A stretch of 64,000 bases of DNA from CADCVT01 sp036389485 (GCA_036389485.1 DASVPR010000029.1:43214-107213), one strand, 5' to 3'. Positions 35,068 to 43,793 are shown, numbered from the stretch's first letter. Notes: a model not told the origin generated them from the sequence alone. Program-made: numbers and translations.

Positions 35068-36134
35068 CAGGCGTGCCTGCGCTCCCACTCCTTGAAGTCG
35101 TCGGTGAAGTAGAGGAGGCGGACCTTCTTGAACTCGGTCGACGAGTAGAGCGTCGCCCGCTCCTCGATGCACCCGATGTCCTGCTCGATCGCGTCGAGGA
35201 TCGCGTCGCACTCCTCCTTGGAGCGCCCGTGGGCCATCGTGAAGAGCTGGTACTGCCAGTCCTCGTAGGTGGGGCGCTGGTAGCAGTGCGAGATCCCCCG
35301 GAAGGCGGCCATCTTCGGCCCGACCTCGAGCACGCGGTCCTCCGGCACCCTCCAGACGCCCATCCCGTTCGCGCTGAAGCCCGCGCGCCGGTGGAAGAGG
35401 ATCGCGGCGACACGGCGCAGCAGGCTGCGCTCCCTCATCCCCTCGAGGTGCTCGAGCAGCTGCTCCTGGCCGATCCCGAGCTCGCGCGCCGCGGGCGCGT
35501 ACGGCTCGGCGATCACCGGCATGTCGCCCTGGGTCGCTCGGATGACGGCCTTGTCGAACTCGTCGTAGGGCTGCTTGACCTCGGGGGCGGGGTCGACCGC
35601 CTGGGCGGCCTTGGCCAGCGCGTCGGTGCCGCCCTCCATCTCGAGGTCCATCCGGATCTTGAAGAGCTTGAGCGTCGGGAGCTGGCGGATCGATTCGGCC
35701 CCGGTGAGACTCTGCAGCACGTCGAGCGTCCCCTGAAGCCCGAGCTTCGAGTCTTCCTCGACGGCGATCGTGAACCACATGTTGAAGTCGTGGTTGCGCA
35801 GGTAGTTGTGGCTGACGCCCGGGTGCTCGTTGACGATCTTCGCGGCGCGCCACGGGTGCTCGGAGTCGACCTTCGCGGCGACGAGCATCGACGCGTAGCC
35901 GAGCGCGCGGGTGTCGTAGATCGGCGTGACCTGGCGGATGATCCGGTCGTCGAGAAGCGACTGCACCCGCGCGAGCGCCTCGTCCTCGGTGATCCCGGCC
36001 TCCCGCGCGACCTCGGCGTACGGGCGCGGCACGAGCGGGAAGCGGCCCTGCATGAGGTTGAGCAGCCGCTTGTCGAGGTCGTCGAGGGGGCGCGCGGCGC
36101 CGTCCTTGCGGCTGCGGACCTTCAGCGAAGCCAC
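35067..36134 (-). CDS. Two-domain AhbA/AhbB-type siroheme decarboxylase
   Basis: A 355-residue protein formed of two Lrp/AsnC-like halves: residues 1-175 (helix-turn-helix near EVAREAGITEDEALARVQSLL; YLRNHDFNMWFTIAVEED) and 180-355 (YAPAARELGIGQEQLLEHLEGM; GISHCYQRPTYEDWQYQLFTMAHG). The second half carries the SHCYQRP..YNLFTM-like signature of NirD/L/G/H and AhbA/B. These decarboxylate siroheme in heme d1 synthesis or the alternative heme pathway; they are often mis-annotated as AsnC regulators. A regulatory role cannot be excluded. GTG 36134 overlaps hemB by 13 bp and the stop overlaps hemL, placing it in a tetrapyrrole operon. Confidence 0.82.
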   Translation of the reverse strand: MASLKVRSRKDGAARPLDDLDKRLLNLMQGRFPLVPRPYAEVAREAGITEDEALARVQSLLDDRIIRQVTPIYDTRALGYASMLVAAKVDSEHPWRAAKIVNEHPGVSHNYLRNHDFNMWFTIAVEEDSKLGLQGTLDVLQSLTGAESIRQLPTLKLFKIRMDLEMEGGTDALAKAAQAVDPAPEVKQPYDEFDKAVIRATQGDMPVIAEPYAPAARELGIGQEQLLEHLEGMRERSLLRRVAAILFHRRAGFSANGMGVWRVPEDRVLEVGPKMAAFRGISHCYQRPTYEDWQYQLFTMAHGRSKEECDAILDAIEQDIGCIEERATLYSSTEFKKVRLLYFTDDFKEWERRHA

Positions 36135-37096
36135 TCCGCCGCCTCCCGCGCGTGGTAGGTGATGACGATGTCCGCGCCGGCACGGCGGATCGAGGTGAGC
36201 GTCTCGAGCACGGTGGCGCGCTCGTCGAGGTGGCCCGCGGCCGCGGCGGCCTTGACCATCGCGTACTCGCCGCTGACGTTGTACGCCGCGACGGGCAGCT
36301 TCGTGGCCTCCTTCACGCGCGCGACGACGTCGAGGTACGGCAGCGCGGGCTTGACCATGACGACGTCGGCGCCCTCCTGCACGTCGAGCAGCGCCTCGCG
36401 CACGGCCTCGTCGGCGTTGGCGGGATCCATCTGGTAGGCGCGCCTGTCGCCGAACGCCGGCGCGCTGTCGGCGGCCTCGCGGAACGGGCCGTAGAAGGCG
36501 GAGGCGAACTTCGCGCTGTAGGCGACGATGGGGACGTCGGTCAGGCCGTCCTCGTCGAGCGCGGCGCGGACCGCGCCGATGCGGCCGTCCATCATGTCGC
36601 TGGGCGCGACGACGTCCGCGCCCGCGCGCGCCTGCGAGACCGCCGTGCGCGCGATCAGCTCGACGCTGGCGTCGTTGTCCACGGAGCCGTCGCCGCGGAC
36701 GAGGCCGCAGTGGCCGTGGCTCGTGTACTCGCAGAGGCAGACGTCGGTCATCACGACGAGGTCCGGGACCGCCTCCTTGATCGCGCGGGTCGCGAGCTGC
36801 ACGACGCCCTCGTCGTCCCACGCGCCCGAGCCCTCCTCGTCCTTGTGCGAGGGGACGCCGAACAGGATCACGCCGCCGAGCCCGAGCTCGTCCGCGCGCG
36901 CGGCCTCCGCGACGGCCGCGGAGAACGAGAGGCGCTCGACGCCGGGCATGGCCCCGATGGGAGCGCGACCCTCCAGCCCCTCTTCCACGAACAGCGGCAG
37001 CACGAGATCCCCGGCGTCGACGCGCGTCTCGCGGACGAGGTCGCGCAGCGGGCTCGTGCGGCGCAGGCGCCGCAGCCGGGTTTGCGGGAAGGCCAC
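36122..37096 (-). CDS. hemB: Delta-aminolevulinic acid dehydratase (porphobilinogen synthase)
   Basis: Condenses two 5-aminolevulinates to porphobilinogen. The 324-residue product has the zinc-type cysteine cluster DVCLCEYTSHGHCG, the first active-site Lys region YSAKFASAFYGPFR, the Schiff-base Lys in VMVKPALPYLD, and the family segment VAPSDMMDGRIGAVR. GTG 37096 lies 6 nt after TAGCCT, which overlaps the stop of the cupredoxin gene, so hemB probably has its own leaderless promoter. It is the first gene of the leftward heme, siroheme-decarboxylase and bc-complex cluster. Confidence 0.95.
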   Translation of the reverse strand: MAFPQTRLRRLRRTSPLRDLVRETRVDAGDLVLPLFVEEGLEGRAPIGAMPGVERLSFSAAVAEAARADELGLGGVILFGVPSHKDEEGSGAWDDEGVVQLATRAIKEAVPDLVVMTDVCLCEYTSHGHCGLVRGDGSVDNDASVELIARTAVSQARAGADVVAPSDMMDGRIGAVRAALDEDGLTDVPIVAYSAKFASAFYGPFREAADSAPAFGDRRAYQMDPANADEAVREALLDVQEGADVVMVKPALPYLDVVARVKEATKLPVAAYNVSGEYAMVKAAAAAGHLDERATVLETLTSIRRAGADIVITYHAREAAEWLR

Positions 37097-37102
37097 GAGT
37101 GG

Positions 37103-37108
37103 AGGCTA
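37103..37108 (-). promoter_or_regulatory. -10 element of hemB (TAGCCT), leaderless type
   Basis: TAGCCT on the minus strand (37108-37103) is followed by 6 nt and the hemB GTG. Its first three bases are the TAG stop of the upstream cupredoxin gene, as at purA. Confidence 0.5.
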
Positions 37109-37759
37109 GCGCCGCGAGGGCACCCGGCGGGTGACCGTGCGCCGGTTCCCGGCGGTGTCCGTGACCCTGACGACGACGCGCCGCACCCGCTTGCCGAGCC
37201 GGATGCGGATGGTCGCGGGGCCGTCCGTCGAGCGCCGGATCCGCCGCTTGCCGGCCCGCACCTCGATCAGGACCGACTCCTCGACGGTGATGCGCAACAG
37301 CCCGGCCCGCACGCGGACGCCGACCTTCGGCGGGGTCGTGTCCGCCGGCTGCTCGGGTGGCGGCGGCTGCTCGGACGGCGGCGGCGGGTCATCGGAGGGC
37401 GGCGGCGGCGAGGAGCCTCCGCGCACGACGAGCGTGCCCTCCATGCCCGGGTGCACCGAGCAGAAGAACTTGTAGCGGCCGCCGCCGAGCTTCTCGGCGC
37501 CCTTGACGGGCGCGTCCTTGCCGGCGTCGGTGAGCTCGCTGCGGAAGCCGTCGCCGACGACGTCGTGCGTCGAGACGTCGCGGTTGGCGAACGTGACGCT
37601 CTCGCCCGCGTCGATCGTCACCTCCTCGGGCGCGAAGCGATCGAAGGGGACCGCCGTGATCGTCCCGGCGCGCGCGACGCCGGCCGCGCCGCCGAACGCG
37701 GCGAGGAGCGCGGCAACCGCGGCACCGTGTCGCACCATCCCGCCCACGCCGGGGATCAT
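37106..37759 (-). CDS. Secreted cupredoxin (plastocyanin-like) with basic C-terminal module
   Basis: Exported blue-copper electron carrier of 217 residues. It has a signal peptide (about 1-31), then a cupredoxin domain (33-115) with ligands His65 (STHDVV), Cys100, His103 and Met106 (FFCSVHPGMEG). A long Pro/Ser/Glu linker (PPPPS repeats, 117-145) and an Arg-rich beta module (150-217) follow. ATG 37759 overlaps the stop of the monooxygenase-like gene (ATGA). The domain partners that protein, which has its own cupredoxin, suggesting electron delivery to copper chemistry. The basic tail may bind anionic wall polymers (inference). Confidence 0.88.
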   Translation of the reverse strand: MIPGVGGMVRHGAAVAALLAAFGGAAGVARAGTITAVPFDRFAPEEVTIDAGESVTFANRDVSTHDVVGDGFRSELTDAGKDAPVKGAEKLGGGRYKFFCSVHPGMEGTLVVRGGSSPPPPSDDPPPPSEQPPPPEQPADTTPPKVGVRVRAGLLRITVEESVLIEVRAGKRRIRRSTDGPATIRIRLGKRVRRVVVRVTDTAGNRRTVTRRVPSRR

Positions 37760-39624
37760 CGCAAGCGGACGAGCAGCGAGCGCCGCACCCCGGCCTGGCG
37801 GACGACGAGCTGCGCGCGGAGCGATGCCGCGGAGCGGCGCCGAGCGCCGGCGCGGCGCGAGAGGCGGGCGCGCCGGAGCGCCAATCGGCCGGCCCGCGTC
37901 AGGCGCAGGCGCAGCACCGCGCGCCTCCCACCCGGCACCGCGAACCGGCCGCGCGCGAGGACGCGCCTCCCGCGCACGACCGCGGCGGCGCCGGTGCAGC
38001 GCTCGCCGCCCGCGCACCGCACGGCGACGCGCACCGAGCCGCGCCGCACGCGCAGGCGCCGCGACAGCACGCGCAGCTTCGACCGGCGCGGGGCGACGGC
38101 GGGCGGCGTGCCTCCCGGGTCGGCCGTGCGGCGCTCGCCCTTCACGCGGAACGCGCCGCGCATGAACGGGTGGATGCGGCAGAAGTAGGTGTACGTGCCG
38201 GGCGCGAGGTCCTTCGGCGTGTCCCACTCCGCGCGCTGCGCGGCCGCGGTGTAGCCGTCCGGGCCGTACCCGAGCGAGCCGGAGTCGAAGTCACCGTCGC
38301 CGTCGGCGATCGGATAGCTGATCCCGGTCGTCCGGTTGCACGGCGCGCGGCAGGCGGTGACCGTGTGGAACACCTGGCCGCTCGCATCGAGGTTGCCGAA
38401 GCGCAGGCTCTCGCCGGGCTCGACCTCCGGCAGGCCGCGCAGCCCCTCGGGCGCGGCCCAGTCGCCGGGCGCGTAGGAGAAGCCGGCGATCCCGACCCGC
38501 CGGTCGACGGTCTCCATCGGCCCGAACGTCGTCGGGTCGGGGGCGCCGTTGTCCACGCCGCCGTGGTTGTCGGCCGCCGCGAGGTGGCCGTGCGTCGGCT
38601 CGCCGCGCGTCGGCGGCGGCGTCACGAACGGGTCCGGCCCCGGCTCGTCGGCGTAGTAGAGGAGCATCAGCCCCATCGACTCGTACCACGACGCGCGCGA
38701 GCTGTCGTACGTGCTGGACACGCGCAGGACGTCGCCCTCCTTCAGGCCCGCGCGCCAGCCCTCCGGCGTGTACGTCATCGCGAGGTCCCACGACACCGGG
38801 CCGTTCGGATCGAAGTAGACGGCGTCGGAGCGGAAGAGGTGCGCGCGCTGCCCGCCGCGCTCGGCGTGCAGGTCGACCCACAGGCCGCCGGGGTGCAGAT
38901 GCCCCGCCCCGGCGAGGAGGGTCATGTCGTGCGGGACGCGCCACTCGTCACGCCGGCCGCGCGGGTCGCCGGCGTACGCGTCCGCCGCCTCGTCCGGGTA
39001 GGTGAACCGCCCGTCGCCGCCGGCGCCGCGCTTGACGTCGAACACCGGATACGCGCGCCCGTTCTGGACGTCGAGCCACAGCGGGTGCGCCTCCTTCATC
39101 GCCTGCGCGGTCGGCGAGGCGGCGTCGACGACGTCGACCTGGTACTGCACGAACACGGTCTCGTTCGCGCGCGTGCCGTTGTGGAGCATGTAGTTGATCG
39201 CCCACACGTCGCTCGGGCGCACGCGGTAGCCGTAGCCCGGCGGGAAGGTGCCGATCGTCTTCTCCTCGGCGAACCCGTAGAAGCGCTCGGGCAGGTCGGG
39301 CGACCCCGCGTCCTGGCGCGACATGTTCAGCATCACCGCGTGGTGCATGTGCACGCGCTCGACGGGCGGGACGGTCCCGTCGGAGAGGACGACGTCGGGG
39401 ACGACGCGCGTCGTGAAGACGTCGCCGGGCGGCTTCTCGATCGTGACCGGCCCGACCATGATCAGGTTCTGGCCGGCGGCGGCGAGCAGCGGACCGTAAC
39501 GGTACGTCAGCCTCTCGGTGTCTGGCGCGACGGTCTCGCGCTTGACCAGCTCCGTGTGTGGCGCCGCCTGTGCCGGCGCCGCGAGCAACAGGGCCAGCAC
39601 GAGCCCCGCGAACGTCCCCCTCAT
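37756..39624 (-). CDS. Secreted PHM-fold copper monooxygenase-like protein fused to a cupredoxin
   Basis: A 622-residue exported protein (signal peptide 1-20). Residues 40-330 resemble the catalytic core of copper type II ascorbate-dependent monooxygenases (PHM/dopamine beta-hydroxylase). There is a His cluster VHMHHAVML (His92, 94, 95), then YMLHNGT (His148), GHLHPGG (His242, His244) and YESMGLMLLYY (Met317), matching in order the CuH and CuM ligand sets. A cupredoxin domain (about 375-497) follows with His420, Cys482, His485 and Met488 (YFCRIHPFMRG), then an Arg-rich beta module (510-622). The substrate is unknown. It is divergent from a TetR gene with a shared operator and coupled to a second cupredoxin. 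Confidence 0.8.
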   Translation of the reverse strand: MRGTFAGLVLALLLAAPAQAAPHTELVKRETVAPDTERLTYRYGPLLAAAGQNLIMVGPVTIEKPPGDVFTTRVVPDVVLSDGTVPPVERVHMHHAVMLNMSRQDAGSPDLPERFYGFAEEKTIGTFPPGYGYRVRPSDVWAINYMLHNGTRANETVFVQYQVDVVDAASPTAQAMKEAHPLWLDVQNGRAYPVFDVKRGAGGDGRFTYPDEAADAYAGDPRGRRDEWRVPHDMTLLAGAGHLHPGGLWVDLHAERGGQRAHLFRSDAVYFDPNGPVSWDLAMTYTPEGWRAGLKEGDVLRVSSTYDSSRASWYESMGLMLLYYADEPGPDPFVTPPPTRGEPTHGHLAAADNHGGVDNGAPDPTTFGPMETVDRRVGIAGFSYAPGDWAAPEGLRGLPEVEPGESLRFGNLDASGQVFHTVTACRAPCNRTTGISYPIADGDGDFDSGSLGYGPDGYTAAAQRAEWDTPKDLAPGTYTYFCRIHPFMRGAFRVKGERRTADPGGTPPAVAPRRSKLRVLSRRLRVRRGSVRVAVRCAGGERCTGAAAVVRGRRVLARGRFAVPGGRRAVLRLRLTRAGRLALRRARLSRRAGARRRSAASLRAQLVVRQAGVRRSLLVRLR

Positions 39625-39644
39625 GACCCAACGCCCTCCCGTCG

Positions 39645-39659
39645 GTTACTGAGAGTAAC
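39645..39659. promoter_or_regulatory. TetR-type operator palindrome
   Basis: GTTACT-GAG-AGTAAC is a perfect 6-3-6 inverted repeat between the divergent copper monooxygenase gene and the tetR gene. It overlaps the likely tetR -10 (TAACAT, 39656-39661). Autoregulation and control of the copper locus are inferred. Confidence 0.65.
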
Positions 39660-39672
39660 ATTACCCGGAGTC

Positions 39673-40326
39673 ATGAAAGGAGTCAAAGGGAAACCGGTGA
39701 GCCCTCGCCGCCGTGTCCCTCGCCGCGAGCGCGAGGAGCAGATGCTGGCGGTCGCCCTGCCGCTGTTCGCCAAGCGCGGCTACCACGCGGTCTCGGTCGA
39801 CGAGGTCGCCGCGGGCGCGGGCGTGACGAAGCCGATGGTCTACGCGTACTTCGGGTCCAAGGACGGGCTGTTCCAGGCGTGCGCGGGCCGAGCCGCCGAC
39901 CGGCTCGTCGCCGAGCTCGAGGCCTCCGCCGCGCACCACACCGAGCCCGGCGACCGGATGTGGCACGGCCTGCTCGCCGTGTTCCGCTGGATCGCCGAGC
40001 ACCGCGAGGCGTGGGCGGTGCTCTACGGCGCGCCCGGCAGCGGCGGCAGCCCGTTCGCCGCGCCCGCGGCCGACGCGAGCGACCGCATGGCGCGCCTGAT
40101 CACCGAGCAGTTCGAGGACACGCTGAAGGCGCAGGGCATGGGCGCCGCGGCGAAGCAGCAGGCCGAGCCGATGGCCCACGCCTTCGTCGCCGCGACGGTC
40201 GGCATGGGACGCTGGTGGATGGAGCACCCCGAGGAGCCGGCGGAGCTGCAGGCGCTGCGCGTCATGCAGCTCGTCTGGAACGGCCTGGAGAACGTGATGG
40301 AGGGGAGAATGTGGGCACCCCACTGA
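39673..40326 (+). CDS. TetR-family transcriptional regulator
   Basis: A 217-residue repressor. The N-terminal helix-turn-helix reads QMLAVALPLFAKRGYHAVSVDEVAAGAGVTKPMVYAYFGSKDGLF, the full TetR signature. The C-terminal ligand domain is helical with several Met and Trp residues. ATG 39673 is used; GTG 39697 with an AAAGGAG 14 nt upstream is an alternative. The palindrome at 39645-39659 overlaps the promoter. Divergent to the copper monooxygenase gene and coupled to an SCP2-domain gene (16-bp overlap), so the ligand may be a lipid or hydrophobic compound. Confidence 0.92.
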   Translation: MKGVKGKPVSPRRRVPRREREEQMLAVALPLFAKRGYHAVSVDEVAAGAGVTKPMVYAYFGSKDGLFQACAGRAADRLVAELEASAAHHTEPGDRMWHGLLAVFRWIAEHREAWAVLYGAPGSGGSPFAAPAADASDRMARLITEQFEDTLKAQGMGAAAKQQAEPMAHAFVAATVGMGRWWMEHPEEPAELQALRVMQLVWNGLENVMEGRMWAPH

Positions 40327-40742
40327 GTCCTGAGGCGTTCGCGAGGATCGTGCGCGACGCGAACGACGAGCAGCTCGCCGCCGGCCTGCGCGCCAACCGC
40401 GAGCTGATCCTCACCGAGGTGTTCCGGCAGATGCCGAGCCGCCTCGACCCGGCGGCGGCCGCCGACGTCGACGCCGTGGTCGAGTGGCGGATCGCGCACG
40501 ACGACGGCGGCGGCCACGACGCCTGGCAGGTGACCCTGCGCGGCGGCAGCGCGACCGTCGAGCGCGGCGGCGGCGCCGAGCCGTCGGTCGTCTTCGAGAT
40601 CGGCGGCGTCGACTTCCTCAAGCTCGTAGCGGGGAACGAGGAGGGGCCGCTCATGTTCATGCACGGCCGCCTGCGCGTCGACGGCGACCTCGTCCTCGCC
40701 GTCCGGCTGCCGCAGCTGTTCCGGATGGCGAACGCGGGCTAG
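40311..40742 (+). CDS. SCP2 sterol-carrier-domain protein
   Basis: A 143-residue cytosolic protein. Its C-terminal half has the SCP2 fold pattern: WQVTLRGGSATVERGGG, then VVFEIGGVDFLKLVAGNEEGPLMFMHGRLRVDGDLVLAVRLPQLF, the typical lipid-binding strand-helix series. GTG 40311 follows GGAGGGGAGAAT and lies inside the end of tetR, so the two are cotranslated. The TAG stop shares CTAG with the convergent secreted protein gene. The bound lipid is unknown. Confidence 0.85.
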   Translation: MGTPLSPEAFARIVRDANDEQLAAGLRANRELILTEVFRQMPSRLDPAAAADVDAVVEWRIAHDDGGGHDAWQVTLRGGSATVERGGGAEPSVVFEIGGVDFLKLVAGNEEGPLMFMHGRLRVDGDLVLAVRLPQLFRMANAG

Positions 40743-42394
40743 CGGCGCCGCAGCGTCAGCGCGGAGCGCTTCACCGACTGGCCCTGCAGGCGCAGCTCGA
40801 GCACGACCTTCGCCCGCCGCCGGCGGGCGAGCGCCCGCCGCGCCTTCGCGCGCAGCTGCACGCGCAGCGCGCGGCGGCCCTTCGGCACCGCGAACGAGCG
40901 GCTCGCCCACACCGAGCGTCCCCGCTTCAGCGCGAGCTTCCCGGCGCACGCCGGAGCGTCGCCCGAGCAGGTCACCGGGAGGCGCACGCGGCCGCGGCGG
41001 TCGACGGTCGCGGTCCGCGGCGCGGTGAGCTGGACGAAGCGACGGACGACCGTGACCACGGGCGGCGGTGCGGGCGGCGGCAGGTACGTGACCTCCTCCC
41101 GCTGGACCTCCTCGGGCGGCGGCGGGGGCGGCGTCGGCGGGCAGTCGTCCTTCGCCGCGTAGCGCGAGACCCAGACCGAGGCGGTGCCGTCGGGGCCGCC
41201 GGCCGGCGTCTGCCACGTCGCGAACCCGCGGCCGTTGCCGTCGGTCTCCACGCTGAGCGTGTAGCCGTTCGCGCGATGGGTGGCCAGCGTCTCGGCGCCG
41301 CACCACGCGCTCTGACCGGGCAGCCGCATGGCGACCTCGATCCGGCCGGTCGTGCCGTTGGCGGCGTTGTCGGAGAAGTACCACGCGGCCAGCGCCGCGC
41401 CGCGCGAGTCGAACGCGAGATGGAGGTCGTCGGTGCGGTTGCCGGGCACCGCGGGCGCGGCGATCGGCCCGAACGCGCCTCCGGGCGACGCGGCCTCGAC
41501 GAGCGTGACCGGGTCGAACTCGGCGTCGCCCCAGCCGACGAGCACGCGCCCGTCCGTGGCGATCGCGCCCGCCGGGATCATGACGCCCTTGTAGAGGTCG
41601 CCGGAGACCTTCTGCCCGGCGCCGAACGTGCCGTCGGGGCCGGCAGTCGCCGCGCGCATGTGCGAGGGGCTCGACACCGGCCAGGTGAACACCGCGCCCG
41701 CGCCGCCTTCGTCGGTCGCGAGCCGCCGGCTCTGCGGTCCCAACTCGTCGTCGACGAGGTACGGCGCCCCGAGCGTGCCGTCGGCCTGGAGCGTCACCGC
41801 GTGCAGCTCCGCGCCGAGGGCCTGCCCGATGATCGCGACGCGGTCGCCAACGTAGCCGGCGTGCAGGAAGGGCTCGAAGTCGATCGTCCCGGTCGCTCCC
41901 GCGGTGAACGTGTTGTCGCCCGCCTCGCGCTGGTAGATGCGCAGCCCCGGGTCGCCGCCGGTGACGACCGTGACGTCGCCCTCCGGGCCGGCGACGAGAT
42001 CCGCGGGGCCCTCCGCGCCGACGAGCTGCTCCCCGGCGCTCCACGTCCCCCCCGCGTGGCGGCGCGCGACGAAGACGCTGCCGGTCGACCCGAACCAGAG
42101 CGCGAACGCGTCGCCGTTCTCGGCGATCGCGACGTCGTGGATCGGGCGGTCCAGCGACGCGATCCCCTCCGCCGGGCCGAACCCGCCGCCGGGCGGCGCG
42201 ATCGCCGCGAACGTCCCGTCGTCCGCCGAGACCCAGGCGACGATGCCGTGGCCCGAGCGCGACATGTCCGACGTCGGAAGCGCGCCGTCGGTCGTCAGCG
42301 TCCTCGTGTCCGACCAGGCGTGGCCCGACGCGGCCGCCGGCGCGGCGAGCGAGGCCGCCGTGAGCACCACCGCGGCCAAGCGGATCGCGGGCAT
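40739..42394 (-). CDS. Secreted beta-propeller-like protein with Arg-rich C-terminus
   Basis: A 551-residue exported protein. A signal peptide (about 1-23, ending AAASGHA) precedes a series of repeated beta segments with FALWFGSTG, VAWVSADDG and WDAEFDP-like motifs, consistent with a beta-propeller of about 60 residues per blade (25-375). A Pro-rich linker (PPPPPP) and a basic beta module (ARTATVDRRGRVRLPVTCSG ... SALTLRRR) follow. ATG 42394 is chosen over TTG 42403; an AAAGGAG lies upstream, with spacing that fits neither perfectly. Convergent with the SCP2 gene (CTAG). Function unknown, extracellular by prediction. Confidence 0.78.
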   Translation of the reverse strand: MPAIRLAAVVLTAASLAAPAAASGHAWSDTRTLTTDGALPTSDMSRSGHGIVAWVSADDGTFAAIAPPGGGFGPAEGIASLDRPIHDVAIAENGDAFALWFGSTGSVFVARRHAGGTWSAGEQLVGAEGPADLVAGPEGDVTVVTGGDPGLRIYQREAGDNTFTAGATGTIDFEPFLHAGYVGDRVAIIGQALGAELHAVTLQADGTLGAPYLVDDELGPQSRRLATDEGGAGAVFTWPVSSPSHMRAATAGPDGTFGAGQKVSGDLYKGVMIPAGAIATDGRVLVGWGDAEFDPVTLVEAASPGGAFGPIAAPAVPGNRTDDLHLAFDSRGAALAAWYFSDNAANGTTGRIEVAMRLPGQSAWCGAETLATHRANGYTLSVETDGNGRGFATWQTPAGGPDGTASVWVSRYAAKDDCPPTPPPPPPEEVQREEVTYLPPPAPPPVVTVVRRFVQLTAPRTATVDRRGRVRLPVTCSGDAPACAGKLALKRGRSVWASRSFAVPKGRRALRVQLRAKARRALARRRRAKVVLELRLQGQSVKRSALTLRRR

Positions 42395-42434
42395 GCACTG
42401 CAACGTACTCCTTTAGCGGCCCGGTGACCAGCGA

Positions 42435-43793
42435 TCAGTCGAAGCGGCGCACCGCGAGCCGCGCGGCGCCGAGGAACGCGGCCGACAGCGCCACGAGGTG
42501 CAGCAGCGGGCCGAGGACCGACTGGCCGGTGTCGTTCAGCGTGCGGTCGAGCGCCTCGAGCGTCGGCTTGAACGGGAACGCCGCGGAGACCGCCTCGATG
42601 ACGTCGAACAGCGTCGGCGAGACCGTCCCGCTCGGGACGAGCGCGAGGAACGCGATCGGCAGCGAGAGCAGGAACGCGAGGAGCGACGCCGCGCGGACCT
42701 CGCGGGCCAGCCCGCCGATCGCGACCCCGAGGGCGCCGAACGCGAGCGCGCCGACCGCGAGCGCGAGCAGCCACAGCGGCGCCTGCGACCACGCGACGTC
42801 GACGAACGCGCTCAGCCCGACGACCATCAGCGCCGCGAGGCCGAACGCGCAGAGGGCCGACAGCACGACCTTCTCGGCCAGCAGCTCCAACCGCGTGACG
42901 AGCCCGCGGACGAGCCGGCCGAACGCATGCTCCTCGCGCTCGAGCGCCAGCATCCCGGCCGCCAGCAGCACCGTGACGAACATGAGCGAGACCGTCACCG
43001 CGACCGCGACCGCGAAGCTGTCGAGCGCGGTGCGCGAGCCGTTGAGCACCGTCTGCTTGACGTCGACCGGCTCGCCGATCGAGGCGAGGATCGCGTCGGA
43101 GAGGTCGAGGTTGTCGACCGCGAGCCCGGCGAACTGCGCGACCCGCTCGAGCTCCTCGCGCGCGCGTGACCCCTCGGGCAGCCGTGCTGCCTGCTGCCGG
43201 AGGATCTGCTCGGAGCGCTCGAGCCCGAGGACGTCGAACTTCCGCAGGAACAGGTCGATCGTCCCGCCCTTGAGCAGGATGTCGAGGTAGCCCGCGCCGA
43301 TCTTCGTGATCTCGCCGCTCAGCGCCTGGTTGGCCTCGGCGAGCCGCGCCTCGATCGTCGACTCGACGAACCGCCGCTTCACCGGGTCCTCGCCGTTGTA
43401 GATGACCTCGACCGTCGGGCGCTCGGGCGCCCCGGCGAGCGAGAGCGAGTTCCGCAGCTTCTCCGCCGCGTCGGGCGGGACGATCAGCGCGCCCAGCGCG
43501 TCGCCGTCGCGGACCTTCTCGATCGCCTCCTCGCGGCTGGAGACCCGGATCGGCTCGACCGCGTCGAAGAGCTGCTCGGCGAAGTCGGCGGCGTCGCGCT
43601 CCTCCCCGCCGACCGAGAACGTGGACTCCCCTGCCGCGACCCCGTTGTAGAACGCGACCTTCGGCTTGTCCGGCCCGCCCGAGATCGCGAAGCCGATCAG
43701 CAGCGCGACGAGGATCGGGTAGAGGACGAGCAGCGCGACCAGCAGCGGCGAGCGCCGCAGGATCTGCAGGTCCTTGAGGAGGAGCCACCTCAA
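42435..43793 (-). CDS. ABC-2 type transporter permease
   Basis: Membrane subunit of 452 residues. The N-terminal helix (LLVALLVLYPILVALLIGFAI) is followed by a large extracytoplasmic domain (about 45-240) and then five or six helices in the C-terminal 200 residues (AVAVAVTVSLMFVTVLLAAGML, LCAFGLAALMVVGLSAFV, LLALAVGALAFGALG), the ABC2_membrane_3 layout. The TTG start at 43793 overlaps the ATPase stop (TTGA). With the ATPase it forms an exporter of unknown substrate. Confidence 0.85.
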   Translation of the reverse strand: MRWLLLKDLQILRRSPLLVALLVLYPILVALLIGFAISGGPDKPKVAFYNGVAAGESTFSVGGEERDAADFAEQLFDAVEPIRVSSREEAIEKVRDGDALGALIVPPDAAEKLRNSLSLAGAPERPTVEVIYNGEDPVKRRFVESTIEARLAEANQALSGEITKIGAGYLDILLKGGTIDLFLRKFDVLGLERSEQILRQQAARLPEGSRAREELERVAQFAGLAVDNLDLSDAILASIGEPVDVKQTVLNGSRTALDSFAVAVAVTVSLMFVTVLLAAGMLALEREEHAFGRLVRGLVTRLELLAEKVVLSALCAFGLAALMVVGLSAFVDVAWSQAPLWLLALAVGALAFGALGVAIGGLAREVRAASLLAFLLSLPIAFLALVPSGTVSPTLFDVIEAVSAAFPFKPTLEALDRTLNDTGQSVLGPLLHLVALSAAFLGAARLAVRRFD

